Part shown: piece after piece, positions 7,965-16,675 of the stretch | How the letters are laid out: each line of letters starts with the position of its first letter | Position numbering within the stretch: the stretch's first letter is position 1 | From: Rahnella sikkimica | GTDB taxonomy: Bacteria > Pseudomonadota > Gammaproteobacteria > Enterobacterales > Enterobacteriaceae | Assembly: GCF_002951615.1 (NCBI RefSeq) | Contig: NZ_CP019062.1 | Coordinates: 310,001-374,000 of the forward strand | Reading direction: 5' to 3' | DNA length: 64,000 nucleotides | Position numbers and translations under genes: made by a program | Notes under the pieces: generated by a model | The model's input: only the letters and a program-made list of their open reading frames with translations | Told to the model about the DNA's origin: nothing | The model's database searches: none

Positions 7965-8220
7965 GCCGCTTTCAAAACGACGTTGAATGAACGGTGAGAA
8001 ACGGCGAGAGTCTTTTTTCGAGCTGGTTTGAACCTGAAATGAGAGCACCGCAAAGCGGCGGCGTTTGCGGCACTAGCCGGAGTTCCTGAAACATAGCCAG
8101 CAAGCGGCAGCGCTCAGTGAAAAGACGCGAGAGATCCAAGAGAGGCCCGTCCTGGCCTCTTTTGGGCGGTTTCGGCGAGAATGTCCGGGCGATCACCGCA
8201 ATTGAGAAACCGAAACTTTC
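7965..8220 (-). repeat. About 245 bp structured repeat, copy B
   Basis: On the minus strand it starts GAAAGTTTCGGTTT at 8220 and contains GTGATCG and GAAACCG. It then forms a 12 bp hairpin, arms 8154-8165 and 8136-8147 with one G-U pair. The stem interior differs from copy A (GAGGCC instead of GAGGGAA) but is still paired. The body GCTTGCTGGCTATGTTTCAG is shared, and the copy ends TTTTGAAAGCGGC at 7965-7977. It converges with copy A. Confidence 0.8.
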
Positions 8221-8290
8221 TCGGTCTAGCCTTTAGCGTGCCTCACTGCAAGTGAAAATCCTCCGAGCGGGTCGAAGGGCAGCAAGCCCT

Positions 8291-9187
8291 TCACTTAAGC
8301 AAATCCTCGAGTGCTTCCTTCAACTCCTTATGCCGGTAGGTAAATCCCGCCGCTTCGAGTTGCTTCGGCAACGCCCGCTGCCCGCCGAGAACCAGCACCG
8401 CTGATTCCCCCATCAGCAAACGTATCACCGGCGCGGGTGCGCGCATAAACGCCGGGCGGTGCAGGACTTCACCGAGCAGGGCGCTGAACTGCTCATTGCG
8501 GGCAGGATAGGGCGAAACCATATTGAACGGGCCGGAGAGCGTTTCGTGCGTCAGCAGGAAAACGATGCCATCAATCATGTCATCGATATGGATCCACGGC
8601 ATATATTGCTGACCATCGCCCAGCGGGCCGCCCAGACCGGCGCGGAAAGGCAGCACCATTTTGGCCAGTGCACCGCCTTTTTCAGCCAGAACGATGCCGG
8701 TACGCAACAGACAAACGCGGGTGCGCGGGCTTTCGGCGGCCAGCGCCAGCGCTTCCCAGCGGGCGCACAGTTGCCAGGTAAACTGCTTATTCGGCGGTTC
8801 ATCTTCGGGCACCAATGCCTGACCCTGATCGCCGTAATAACCCACGGCAGAGCCGGAAATAAAGACCAAAGGCGGCGTATGGCTGGCGTTGATCAGCGTC
8901 GCCAGTTTTTCTGTTAGCTGCCAGCGGCTTTCGCACAACAAGGCTTTATGCTCTTTCGTCCAGCGCTTGTCGGCAATCGGCTCGCCCGCCAGATTAATCA
9001 CCGCGTCAAAACCGTCCAGCGATGTTTTTCCATCAAGGGTTTCCCAGATCTGAACCTGTGGCCCCAGCAGTTTCGCCGCACGTTCAGGCGCACGGCTTAA
9101 CGCGGTAATCTGATGAGATTGCCCGAGAAGCCGTTCCGTCAGTTTACGGCCAATGAGCCCGGTTGCGCCGGTAATCAAGATCTTCAT
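8291..9187 (-). CDS. yfcH: NAD(P)-dependent epimerase-like protein YfcH (TIGR01777 family)
   Basis: This 298 aa protein is an atypical short-chain dehydrogenase/epimerase with an N-terminal nucleotide-binding motif, [12 protein letters not shown] (residues 4-15). A family-typical [14 protein letters not shown] segment lies around residues 108-121, and a C-terminal DUF1731-type region runs from about 245 with [15 protein letters not shown]. The true substrate of the family is unknown to me. The length equals that of E. coli YfcH, and as there it lies near hisP. It runs in the same direction as yfcG but is separated from it by 150 bp with a hairpin, so it probably has its own promoter. Confidence 0.9.
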   Translation of the reverse strand: MKILITGATGLIGRKLTERLLGQSHQITALSRAPERAAKLLGPQVQIWETLDGKTSLDGFDAVINLAGEPIADKRWTKEHKALLCESRWQLTEKLATLINASHTPPLVFISGSAVGYYGDQGQALVPEDEPPNKQFTWQLCARWEALALAAESPRTRVCLLRTGIVLAEKGGALAKMVLPFRAGLGGPLGDGQQYMPWIHIDDMIDGIVFLLTHETLSGPFNMVSPYPARNEQFSALLGEVLHRPAFMRAPAPVIRLLMGESAVLVLGGQRALPKQLEAAGFTYRHKELKEALEDLLK

Positions 9188-9307
9188 ATCGTGATCCTTA
9201 ACTGTCTGAATACGCGGATGAACTGTCTCTAATCATAGATGAGTCATCACCATTAACGCGCGATATGGAGCACAATTAGGAATTATTTTTTCAGCTGAAA
9301 TCAGAAC

Positions 9308-9329
9308 GCCTCCGGCAAGCACCGGAGGC
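9308..9329 (-). terminator. Hairpin downstream of yfcG
   Basis: GCCTCCGG (9308-9315) pairs with CCGGAGGC (9322-9329), a perfect 8 bp GC-rich stem, nine bases past the yfcG stop. The tail on the minus strand is GTTCTGATTT, with only a partial T-run, so termination may be incomplete. Confidence 0.6.
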
Positions 9330-9337
9330 GAGAGCGC

Positions 9338-9967
9338 TTATTGCACGGAGGCCAGTGCGTAGGCTTTTTGGGTTGCAGGACGCGCTTTGACACGTTCGAA
9401 CCAGTTGCGGACGGCCGGGTATTCAGCCAGATCAACGCGCTGACGCTCGTGCGCCACCACCCACGGGTACGTGGCGATATCCGCGATGCTGTAATGATCA
9501 CCGGCGATATACGCGTTTTTCTCCAGCTGACGGTTCAGTACGCCGTACAGACGCCGCGTCTCCTGGAGGAAACGTTCGATAGCGTAAGGCACCGGCTGCG
9601 GAGCGTAATGCGTAAAGTGATGGTTCTGGCCGAGCATCGGACCAAATCCGGCCACCTGCCAGTACAGCCATTCCAGTGTGGATGTGCGCTCGCGCAGCTC
9701 TTTGCTCAGGAATTTCCCGGTTTTCTCTGCCAGGTACTGCAAAATGGCACCGGATTCAAAGACGCTGACCGGCGCACCGCCGTCAACAGGCTGGCTGTCG
9801 ACAATGGCCGGAATTTTGTTGTTCGGGGACAGGGCGAGGAACTCTGGTTTGAACTGGTCTCCTGCGCTGATATCCATGCGGTGGAGCCGGTATTGCAGGC
9901 CACTCTCTTCAAGAAAAAGAGAAATTTTATGGCCATTGGGGGTTGGTGCGTAATAAAGATCAATCAT
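9338..9967 (-). CDS. yfcG: Disulfide-bond oxidoreductase YfcG (glutathione S-transferase fold)
   Basis: YfcG is a cytoplasmic GST-fold protein that in E. coli has strong disulfide reductase activity with glutathione and little classic transferase activity. The product is 209 aa, similar to E. coli. It opens MIDLYYAPTPNGHKISLFLEE (motif from residue 1), with the glutathione-site Asn11. It keeps PNNKIPAIVD (about 48-57), FESGAILQYLAEKTG and the helical-domain motif MLGQNHHFTHYAP. It is transcribed divergently from the Nudix gene yfcD. Confidence 0.93.
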   Translation of the reverse strand: MIDLYYAPTPNGHKISLFLEESGLQYRLHRMDISAGDQFKPEFLALSPNNKIPAIVDSQPVDGGAPVSVFESGAILQYLAEKTGKFLSKELRERTSTLEWLYWQVAGFGPMLGQNHHFTHYAPQPVPYAIERFLQETRRLYGVLNRQLEKNAYIAGDHYSIADIATYPWVVAHERQRVDLAEYPAVRNWFERVKARPATQKAYALASVQ

Positions 9968-10282
9968 ATTGCCTCCTGCGTTGTTTTAATCACTCTTGGC
10001 GATTTGCGGGGCGAAATGCGCCTATGTGTTACTGCTGATCACAAGCTTTTTATCTGACTTAATAGGGTATCATAACGTGAGTGAATAGCAGTCTAAGTCG
10101 GAGTTGTCTGATGGCAAACTTTCCGTGGTAACTTAGCTTTTAGCTTGCATCAACGCATCCATAGCTATTGAAGCCACCCTGCAGACCCAGATAGAATCTC
10201 CGAACATTATCGACGTGTTGCAAAATGACTGCGCACAGACTTATTGCGCACAGACCCGCGCTTAAAAGAGAAGGTTCATCGG
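9968..10282. other. Divergent intergenic region yfcG/yfcD
   Basis: This 315 bp stretch must hold the promoters of yfcG (minus) and yfcD (plus). I see no gene-sized frame and no clear operator. A ribosome binding site, AGAGAAGG, precedes the yfcD start at 10283. Confidence 0.7.
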
Positions 10283-10900
10283 ATGTCAGAACAAGAGCAA
10301 AACATCAGTACGGATGAATGGGTTGATATCGTCAACGAAGAAAACGAGGTCATTGCCCAGGCCAGCCGACAACAAATGCGCGCTCAGGTCCTGCGTCACC
10401 GTGCCAGCTATATTGTGGTTCATGACGGCATGGGCAATATTTTGGTTCAGCGTCGTACTGAAACCAAAGACTTCTATCCGGGCTGGCTCGATGCCACGGC
10501 CGGTGGCGTGGTCCAAAGCGGTGAAAATATCCTTGATTCTGCCCGCCGTGAAGCGGAAGAAGAGCTGGGCATTGCCGGTGTTCCCTTTGCAGATCACGGG
10601 CAGTTCTACTTCGAAGAAGAAAATAAATGCCGCGTCTGGGGCGCGCTGTTTAGCTGCGTTTCACACGGGCCTTTCGCTTTGCAGGAAGAAGAGATTGATG
10701 CCGTTCGCTGGATGACGCCGGAAGAAATTACGGCACGTTGTGACGAATTCACCCCGGATTCCCTGAAAGCATTGTCCCTGTGGATGACGCGCAACAACGA
10801 AAAAGAACACGGTAAACCGCTGACGCGCGAACCGTCTGCGTTAGCCCCGGAAAGCGAGCACAATGAAGACAGCGCGCACTCTGAAGGTGACGCGGAGTAA
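10283..10900 (+). CDS. yfcD: Nudix hydrolase YfcD
   Basis: This 205 aa protein belongs to the Nudix family, which cleaves nucleoside diphosphates linked to another group; the substrate of YfcD is not known to me. The Nudix box runs from [11 protein letters not shown] to REAEEELGI, about residues 74-97, and fits the GX5EX7REUXEEXGU pattern. The ATG at 10283 gives the E. coli-like start MSEQEQ and has AGAGAAGG upstream. After the core domain, about 25 extra residues follow, rich in Glu, Ser and His ([20 protein letters not shown]). I do not recall these in the shorter E. coli protein. Confidence 0.9.
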   Translation: MSEQEQNISTDEWVDIVNEENEVIAQASRQQMRAQVLRHRASYIVVHDGMGNILVQRRTETKDFYPGWLDATAGGVVQSGENILDSARREAEEELGIAGVPFADHGQFYFEEENKCRVWGALFSCVSHGPFALQEEEIDAVRWMTPEEITARCDEFTPDSLKALSLWMTRNNEKEHGKPLTREPSALAPESEHNEDSAHSEGDAE

Positions 10901-10907
10901 GGCAACC

Positions 10908-10940
10908 GGCGGGCGATGTTAAGTCGTCCGCCACTTTTCT
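10908..10940 (+). terminator. Terminator after yfcD
   Basis: GGCGGGCGA (10908-10916) pairs with TCGTCCGCC (10924-10932) with one G-U pair, followed by ACTTTTCT. It lies between convergent yfcD and the LacI-family regulator. Confidence 0.6.
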
Positions 10941-11955
10941 AGCAACTGTCCCGCTTACACAATGACGATGCGATCGTCACTTCTTCCCAATCTTCGTCAT
11001 GAATTCTCGCCAGCAGTGCCTGCGCGGCGCGTACCCCAATTTCTTTGTGCGGGATCGCAATCGTCGTCAGCGGAGGCTGACAGACTTTGCTCACATCTGC
11101 ATTACCAAAACCGACAACGGCCAAATCGTCCGGCACTTTAATGCGCCGGCGCTGACATTCGTAAAGCGCGCCGCACGCCAGATCGTCGGAAACGCACACC
11201 AGCGCGTCAATTTCCGGCCAGGCGAGCAGGAACTCCGGCAACTGCTGTGCGCCGGTTGAGAAGCTGGCCGGTTCAGCGGCGTTAATCACGCGATGCGGCG
11301 ACATATGCGCCTTGAGCATTGCCTTACGCCAGCCTTGCAGATGCTGCTGGAAAATCCATTGTTCCTGATTGGCACACAGCATGCCGATGTTCTGATAACC
11401 CTTCGCCACCACGGTTTGCGTGAGCTGAAACATGGCTTCGACGTAATCAATCCCAATGTTCATGTCTATCGGGGAATCGGTCAGCGCACCGATTTCAAGG
11501 ACCGGTATGGTCAGATTATCCAGCCACTGGCGCACGTTGGCGGAGTGTTCAACCGACAGCAAAATGGCGGCCGCCAGATTATAGGAGAGCAGGGTTTCCA
11601 GCAGCTTTTCTTCACGCTCGATCCGGTGCTGGGATTCGGCCAGCATGATCTGATATCCGGCGGGTTGCAGTACTTTTTGCAGACCGGCAAACATCTCGGC
11701 GCAACCGGATTCGGAAAGGCTCGGCACAATCATCGCAATCGTATTGGAAGAGGCCGAAGCCAGTGAACTGGCAGCCTGATTAGGCAGATAGCCCAGCTGG
11801 CTGACCGCTTCTTCGATCTTTTCCCGCAGTTTATCGGAGACCTGTTCAGGCGTTCGCAGCGCACGGGAAACAGTCATGCTTCCCACGCCCGCAAGTTGCG
11901 CGACATCGGCCAGCGTCACTCTTCCGGTACTGCGTCTTTTTTTGTTGATGGACAT
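10939..11955 (-). CDS. LacI-family transcriptional regulator of the adjacent PTS/transketolase operon
   Basis: This 338 aa protein has an N-terminal LacI helix-turn-helix (VTLADVAQLAGVGSMTVSRA, residues about 13-32), a hinge region with YLPNQAASSLAS, and a periplasmic-binding-protein-like sugar domain to the end. The closing segment, with DDLAVVGFGNADVSKVCQPP, is typical of GntR-type LacI members. It is transcribed away from the PTS operon across a 352 bp region with three operator-like palindromes, so it most likely represses that operon until the phosphosugar inducer appears. The effector is unknown. I give no symbol because I cannot separate it from other GntR/LacI paralogues. Confidence 0.88.
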   Translation of the reverse strand: MSINKKRRSTGRVTLADVAQLAGVGSMTVSRALRTPEQVSDKLREKIEEAVSQLGYLPNQAASSLASASSNTIAMIVPSLSESGCAEMFAGLQKVLQPAGYQIMLAESQHRIEREEKLLETLLSYNLAAAILLSVEHSANVRQWLDNLTIPVLEIGALTDSPIDMNIGIDYVEAMFQLTQTVVAKGYQNIGMLCANQEQWIFQQHLQGWRKAMLKAHMSPHRVINAAEPASFSTGAQQLPEFLLAWPEIDALVCVSDDLACGALYECQRRRIKVPDDLAVVGFGNADVSKVCQPPLTTIAIPHKEIGVRAAQALLARIHDEDWEEVTIASSLCKRDSC

Positions 11956-12143
11956 TCACGATCCTGACTGCGCATCTTGCGCACAAATTATACCCGCAGG
12001 CATAGCGAAAAAAACAGGCCGCAGCAGGACCGGTATCGAACAGGAACCACGGCAGAATTCGGTAAATTATCGGCAATTTCCCGACAAAGTATACCGTTAT
12101 TTGTGTGACCGGAAGGCGGATGGTTACGCAGCGCGACTATTTT

Positions 12144-12157
12144 TGATAGCGCTATCA
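12144..12157. promoter_or_regulatory. Operator-like palindrome O1
   Basis: TGATAGCGCTATCA is a perfect 14 bp palindrome with the central CG expected of LacI-family operators. It lies between the divergent regulator and the PTS IIA gene. Confidence 0.75.
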
Positions 12158-12179
12158 CAGTTCTCAATGATAGAAGCTT

Positions 12180-12191
12180 GGTAGCGCTATC
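12180..12191. promoter_or_regulatory. Operator-like palindrome O2
   Basis: GGTAGCGCTATC differs from the O1 core GATAGCGCTATC by one base. Its centre is 35 bp from that of O1, and it abuts the CRP site. Confidence 0.7.
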
Positions 12192-12193
12192 TT

Positions 12194-12209
12194 TGTGAGA
12201 TGTATCACA
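12194..12209 (+). promoter_or_regulatory. CRP-cAMP binding site
   Basis: TGTGAGATGTATCACA matches the CRP core TGTGA-N6-TCACA perfectly. It lies 99 bp upstream of the IIA start, between O2 and O3, suggesting catabolite control of the PTS operon. Confidence 0.8.
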
Positions 12210-12212
12210 GAT

Positions 12213-12224
12213 GTTAACGCTATC
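12213..12224. promoter_or_regulatory. Operator-like half palindrome O3
   Basis: GTTAACGCTATC keeps the right half GCTATC and four of six bases of the left half. Its centre is 33 bp from O2, so the three sites are spaced by about three helical turns. Confidence 0.5.
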
Positions 12225-12307
12225 GCTGAAGTAGAGTCTGGATCGCTGGTGGTGTCTGGGGGAAATTCGACCTGCCATCTTAATAAAAATATACCGGAGC
12301 CATAACA

Positions 12308-12751
12308 ATGCTGAATGATTGGCTGACTTCTGAGAGGATTCAGATCAGAACAGATATCACTGACTGGCGTGAGGCCGTGGAAGTCAGTGCTGAACCGCTG
12401 CTGAAAGAAGGGACGATTACACCCGACTACCTGACGGCAATTTTTGCTCAGCGCGAAAAACTGGGCCCGTATTTTGTTCTGGCACCCGGTATTGCGATGC
12501 CACACGCCAGGCCGGAAGAAGGCGCTAACGGATTAGGACTGTCTTTACTGACATTGCCGCACGGAGTGAAGTTTAATTCGGAAGATAACGACCCTGTGTA
12601 TACGGTGGTGATGTTATCTGCACCGGATAAGCACAGTCACATTGAGCTTATTTCCGAACTGGCTGAATTGTTCTCCAGCGAAGAAGATATGCAGAAAATA
12701 TTTCAGGCCAAAGCGTTACAGGAAATACAGGAAGTCATTGCGCGTTATTAA
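12308..12751 (+). CDS. PTS sugar transporter subunit IIA (UlaC-like)
   Basis: This 147 aa cytoplasmic protein belongs to the mannitol/fructose/ascorbate EIIA family and takes phosphate from HPr. The active histidine is His66 in PGIAMPHARPEEG. The product resembles UlaC of the L-ascorbate PTS but opens a different operon: separate IIB and IIC genes and two transketolase halves follow. The sugar is unknown. Three LacI-type operators and a CRP site lie directly upstream. Confidence 0.9.
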   Translation: MLNDWLTSERIQIRTDITDWREAVEVSAEPLLKEGTITPDYLTAIFAQREKLGPYFVLAPGIAMPHARPEEGANGLGLSLLTLPHGVKFNSEDNDPVYTVVMLSAPDKHSHIELISELAELFSSEEDMQKIFQAKALQEIQEVIARY

Positions 12752-12892
12752 TTTAGGTTAAGCGTCATTGCGTTAAATAAAACTGACTAACGATTTCGGT
12801 CTCAGAAAAAAAGTGTTTTTCACAGGCATTATCCTGCGCAGCGGATACGTGTTCCCTGCGCGTTTAAAAACAGATAAAGATCAGGTGAATTT

Positions 12893-13174
12893 ATGAAGAT
12901 TATGGCGATTTGCGGTTCCGGTTTAGGCAGCAGCTTTATGGTAGAAATCAATATCAAGAAAGTCCTGAAAAAATTAAACATTCAGGCCGATGTCCAGCAC
13001 TCGGATTTGTCATCGGCGATTCCGGGTGAAGCGGATCTGTTCGTCATGGCGAAGGACATTGCCGCCAGCGCCAGCATTCCGGAAAACCAGCTGGTGGTCA
13101 TCACCAACATTATCGATATTAATGAGCTTGAAACCAAACTGATTGCGCATTTTGAAAAACACCCAGTGTCCTGA
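12893..13174 (+). CDS. PTS sugar transporter subunit IIB (UlaB-like)
   Basis: This 93 aa protein is a stand-alone EIIB of the lactose/ascorbate fold. The phosphocysteine is Cys7 in MKIMAICGSGLGSS, followed by the P-loop-like GSGLGSS expected of UlaB proteins. It receives phosphate from the IIA subunit encoded 141 bp upstream and passes it to the sugar during transport through IIC. A palindromic repeat about 120 bp long lies between this gene and IIC. Confidence 0.92.
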   Translation: MKIMAICGSGLGSSFMVEINIKKVLKKLNIQADVQHSDLSSAIPGEADLFVMAKDIAASASIPENQLVVITNIIDINELETKLIAHFEKHPVS

Positions 13175-13215
13175 TTGGCACTGAACATACCTGACTAATA
13201 AAATTAATATTTCCC

Positions 13216-13336
<121 letters not shown>

Positions 13337-13349
13337 TAACGAGGTGGAT

Positions 13350-14726
13350 ATGTTTATCCAAGAGACGCTCAAGTTTGTGGTTGATATATTAAAAGTGCCT
13401 TCTGTGCTGGTCGGGCTTATTGCATTAATTGGTCTGGTCGCGCAAAAGAAAAACTTTTCAGATGTCGTCAAGGGAACCGTTAAAACAATACTGGGCTTTT
13501 TAGTATTGGCTGGCGGGGCCACCGTATTAGTGGGGGCATTAAATCCACTCGGCGGCATGTTTGAACACGCTTTTAATATCCAGGGTATTATTCCAAACAA
13601 CGAAGCCATTGTTTCCATCGCACTGGAGAAATTCGGTGCGCCGACGGCATTAATTATGGCGTTCGGTATGGTGGCAAATCTGATCGTGGCGCGCTTTACC
13701 CGTCTGAAATATGTGTTCCTGACCGGGCATCACACGTTTTATATGGCCTGTATGATCAGCGTTATCCTGACCGTTGCTGGTTTTGAAGGGGTGGCGCTGG
13801 TCTTCACCGGTTCCCTGACGCTGGGTCTGATCATGGCGTTCTTCCCGGCACTGGCGCAGCGGTATATGCGCAAAATCACCGGCAGCGACGATGTGGCATT
13901 CGGCCATTTCGGCACCATCGGTTATGTGTTATCGGGCTGGATCGGCAGCAAAGTCGGTAAGGGTTCACGCTCAACCGAAGAGATGAATCTGCCTAAAAAC
14001 CTCAGCTTCCTGCGCGACAGCTCAATCTCCATCTCGCTTACCATGATCATCATTTACCTGATAATGGCGGTATTTGCCGGGCAGATTTTCGTCGAGCAAA
14101 CCTACAGTTCAGGCCAGAACTATCTGGTGTACTCCATCATCATGGCGATTACCTTTGCGGCCGGTGTGTTCATCATCCTGCAAGGCGTGCGTCTGATTCT
14201 GGCAGAAATCGTTCCGGCGTTCGTCGGCTTCTCCGAAAAACTGGTGCCGAATGCCCGTCCGGCGCTGGATTGCCCGGTGGTGTATCCGTACGCCCCGAAT
14301 GCCGTGCTGATTGGTTTCCTGTTCAGCTTCCTCGGCGGTCTGGTCGGGCTGTTCCTGTTAGGCCAGATGCATCTGGTGCTGATTCTGCCGGGCGTTGTAC
14401 CGCACTTCTTTACCGGTGCAACGGCGGGCGTGTTCGGTAACGCAACCGGTGGCCGTCGCGGCGCGATGGTCGGTGCTTTTGCCAACGGCGTGCTGATTAC
14501 CTTCCTGCCGGTTCTGCTGTTGCCGGTACTTGGCGCGCTGGGCTTTGCCAACGCGACGTTCTCTGATGCGGACTTCGGTGTTATCGGCATCCTGCTGGGT
14601 AATCTGGCCCGCTTCATGTCGAAGGAAGGCATCATGGCGCTGATTGTCGGCATCTTCGCGGTACTGGTCGCCTGGAACTATCTCGGCAAAAAACCGGTGA
14701 CTGACAAAGAAGTCACTGAGAAGTAA
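13350..14726 (+). CDS. PTS sugar transporter subunit IIC (UlaA-like)
   Basis: This 458 aa protein is a polytopic membrane component of the ascorbate (SgaT/UlaA) PTS class, with about ten or eleven hydrophobic spans. Family-like segments include HHTFYMACMISVILT, LDCPVVYPYAPNAVLIGFL and HFFTGATAGVFGNATGGRRG. I chose the ATG at 13350 because GAGGTGG stands just before it; the upstream ATG at 13326 is in frame but lies at the edge of the repeat. The substrate may be a pentose-type compound, given the transketolase genes that follow, but that is inference. Confidence 0.9.
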   Translation: MFIQETLKFVVDILKVPSVLVGLIALIGLVAQKKNFSDVVKGTVKTILGFLVLAGGATVLVGALNPLGGMFEHAFNIQGIIPNNEAIVSIALEKFGAPTALIMAFGMVANLIVARFTRLKYVFLTGHHTFYMACMISVILTVAGFEGVALVFTGSLTLGLIMAFFPALAQRYMRKITGSDDVAFGHFGTIGYVLSGWIGSKVGKGSRSTEEMNLPKNLSFLRDSSISISLTMIIIYLIMAVFAGQIFVEQTYSSGQNYLVYSIIMAITFAAGVFIILQGVRLILAEIVPAFVGFSEKLVPNARPALDCPVVYPYAPNAVLIGFLFSFLGGLVGLFLLGQMHLVLILPGVVPHFFTGATAGVFGNATGGRRGAMVGAFANGVLITFLPVLLLPVLGALGFANATFSDADFGVIGILLGNLARFMSKEGIMALIVGIFAVLVAWNYLGKKPVTDKEVTEK

Positions 14727-14831
14727 TTCCCTGCATCAATACGTTTCTTTAATCCAACCGGGAAACACTCATCCTGCCTGTTAGCAATAACAGGCCAGGA
14801 TAAGTGCTCACTAAAATAAGGACCCATCAAG

Positions 14832-15665
14832 ATGAAAGATGTCCAGGAGGTTCGTGAACTGGCCCGCCATATCCGCATCGAAACGCTGAAAATGCTGACC
14901 GGTCTGGGGTTCGGGCACTACGGCGGCAGTATGTCAGTGGTGGAAACGCTGGCCGTTTTGTACGGCGATGTGATGCGTATCGACCCGACTAAACCGGACT
15001 GGCAGGAACGCGATTATTTCGTGCTTTCCAAAGGCCACGCGGGCCCGGCGCTTTACGCCACGCTGGCGCTGAAAGGCTATTTCCCGGTCAGTGAGTTGCA
15101 AACGCTGAACCAGAACGGCACCCGCCTGCCGAGCCATCCGGATCGTCTGCGTACCACGGGTGTGGATGCCACAACCGGATCTCTCGGGCAGGGCGTTTCC
15201 ATCGCGGCGGGCATGGCGCTTTCGCATAAACTGGCAGGCCGCTCCAATCGCGTTTTCTGCATCCTTGGCGATGGCGAACTTAATGAAGGGCAGTGCTGGG
15301 AAGCCTTCCAGTTCATCGCTCACCACAATCTGCATAACCTGACGCTGTTCATCGATTACAACAAACAGCAACTCGACGGCACCCTGGACGAAGTGATTAA
15401 GCCGTTCGATCTGGCAGGAAAATTCAGTGCATTCGGATTTGATGTTCAGACCATTAAAGGCGATGACGTGGAGGCCATAAGTGAAGCCGTGACGCCGGTT
15501 CGCCATGCCGAGCAGCGTCCGCTGGTGGTGATCCTCGACAGCATAAAAGGGCAGGGCGTGAAGTATCTCGAACAACTGGCGAACTCCCATCACCTGCGCT
15601 TAACGCCTGATGTAAAACTGGAAATTGAAAATGCTATTGCCGAGCTGGAGGCCGCCCATGTTTGA
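14832..15665 (+). CDS. Transketolase-like protein, N-terminal half
   Basis: This 277 aa protein matches the thiamine-diphosphate-binding N-terminal domain of transketolase. It shows SKGHAGPALYATLAL, LGQGVSIAAGMALSHKL and the diphosphate/metal motif ILGDGELNEGQCWEAFQF (about residues 143-160), then DYNKQQLDG. The C-terminal half is encoded by the next gene, overlapping by eight bases, so the two chains should form one enzyme. Split transketolases of this kind usually serve dedicated sugar pathways. Here the PTS would supply the phosphorylated ketose from which a two-carbon unit is moved. Confidence 0.9.
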   Translation: MKDVQEVRELARHIRIETLKMLTGLGFGHYGGSMSVVETLAVLYGDVMRIDPTKPDWQERDYFVLSKGHAGPALYATLALKGYFPVSELQTLNQNGTRLPSHPDRLRTTGVDATTGSLGQGVSIAAGMALSHKLAGRSNRVFCILGDGELNEGQCWEAFQFIAHHNLHNLTLFIDYNKQQLDGTLDEVIKPFDLAGKFSAFGFDVQTIKGDDVEAISEAVTPVRHAEQRPLVVILDSIKGQGVKYLEQLANSHHLRLTPDVKLEIENAIAELEAAHV

Positions 15666-16611
15666 AGTCACGCTGGAATTGCAGAAAGATGCGGTTGAAA
15701 TGCGCAAAGTCTACGCCAATACCGTGCGCGAGAAGATTGTCGAGAACACGCCTATTATCGCGCTTGAAGCGGATCTGATGAGCTCGATGGCAATGGACGG
15801 CGTGCATAAAGATCACCCGCAACACGTGATTAACTGCGGCATCATGGAAGCCAACGTGATCGGTGTGGCGGCGGGTTTATCGCTGACCGGGCGCGTGCCG
15901 TTTGTGCATACGTTTACCGCTTTTGCCAGCCGCCGCTGTTTCGATCAGCTGTTTATGTCGCTGGATTACCAGAAGAATAACGTCAAAATTATCGCCTCAG
16001 ATGCGGGCGTCAGCGCCTGCCACAACGGCGGCACGCACATGTCTTTTGAAGATATGGGCATTGTGCGCGGGCTGGCAAATTCGGTAGTGATGGAAGTGAC
16101 TGACGCAGTGATGTTCCGCAATATCCTGCTGCAGCTGATGGATCTGAAAGGGTTTTACTGGGTGCGGACTATCCGCAAACAGGCCACGCAGGTTTATAAG
16201 GAAGGTTCGACGTTCACCATCGGCAAGGCGAATCTGCTGCGCGACGGCAGCGATGTGACGCTGATTGCCAACGGCATTATGGTGGCAGAAGCGCTGAAGG
16301 CGGCAGAAATGCTGGAGCGCGAAGGCGTCAGCGCGGCGGTGATCGACATGTTCACACTCAAACCTATCGACAAAGACATCATCATTAAATACGCCGCCAA
16401 AACGGGCAAAATCGTGACTTGTGAGAACCACAGTATTCATAACGGTCTGGGGTCTGCCGTGGCGGAAGTGCTGGTAGAAAACCACCCGGTGCCGATGCGC
16501 CGTGTCGGTGTGAAAGAGCGTTACGGCCAGGTAGGAACGCAGGAGTTTTTACAGCAGGAGTACGGCCTGACGGCGGAGCATATTCTGGAAGCGGCAAAAG
16601 CGTTGCTGTGA
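15658..16611 (+). CDS. Transketolase-like protein, C-terminal half
   Basis: This 317 aa protein carries the pyrimidine-binding and C-terminal domains of transketolase. The catalytic glutamate motif is INCGIMEANVIGVAAGLS (about residues 61-78), and HNGGTHMSFEDMGIVRGL follows. The ATG at 15658 overlaps the stop of the first half (ATGTTTGA), giving translational coupling. The final domain has GKIVTCENHSIHNGLGSAVAE. It ends the operon, convergent with pta. Confidence 0.9.
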   Translation: MFEVTLELQKDAVEMRKVYANTVREKIVENTPIIALEADLMSSMAMDGVHKDHPQHVINCGIMEANVIGVAAGLSLTGRVPFVHTFTAFASRRCFDQLFMSLDYQKNNVKIIASDAGVSACHNGGTHMSFEDMGIVRGLANSVVMEVTDAVMFRNILLQLMDLKGFYWVRTIRKQATQVYKEGSTFTIGKANLLRDGSDVTLIANGIMVAEALKAAEMLEREGVSAAVIDMFTLKPIDKDIIIKYAAKTGKIVTCENHSIHNGLGSAVAEVLVENHPVPMRRVGVKERYGQVGTQEFLQQEYGLTAEHILEAAKALL

Positions 16612-16626
16612 TTTATTTTGCGCCAA

Positions 16627-16655
16627 AAAAAACGCCGGTCAAAAAGACCGGCGTT
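16627..16655 (-). terminator. Terminator of pta, bidirectional in position
   Basis: AACGCCGGTC (16631-16640), loop AAAAA, GACCGGCGTT (16646-16655). On the minus strand the stem is followed by a run of eight T, a strong intrinsic terminator for pta. On the plus strand only TTG follows, so it is weaker for the transketolase operon. Confidence 0.88.
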
Positions 16656-16675
16656 TGACGTTCAGGGGCTTCAGC

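Noticed and set aside
7534..8220. CRISPR array or integron attC cluster
   Set aside because: There are no regularly spaced identical repeats with unique spacers, no cas or integrase gene, and the hairpins lack attC R-box core sites.
8274..8292. yfcH terminator hairpin GAAGGGC/GCCCTTC
   Set aside because: It overlaps the last bases of the stop codon and has no T-run on the minus strand; too weak to call.
14832..16611. Frameshifted single transketolase gene
   Set aside because: The two halves each have proper starts, overlap by eight bases in the manner of coupled genes, and split transketolases are a known arrangement.
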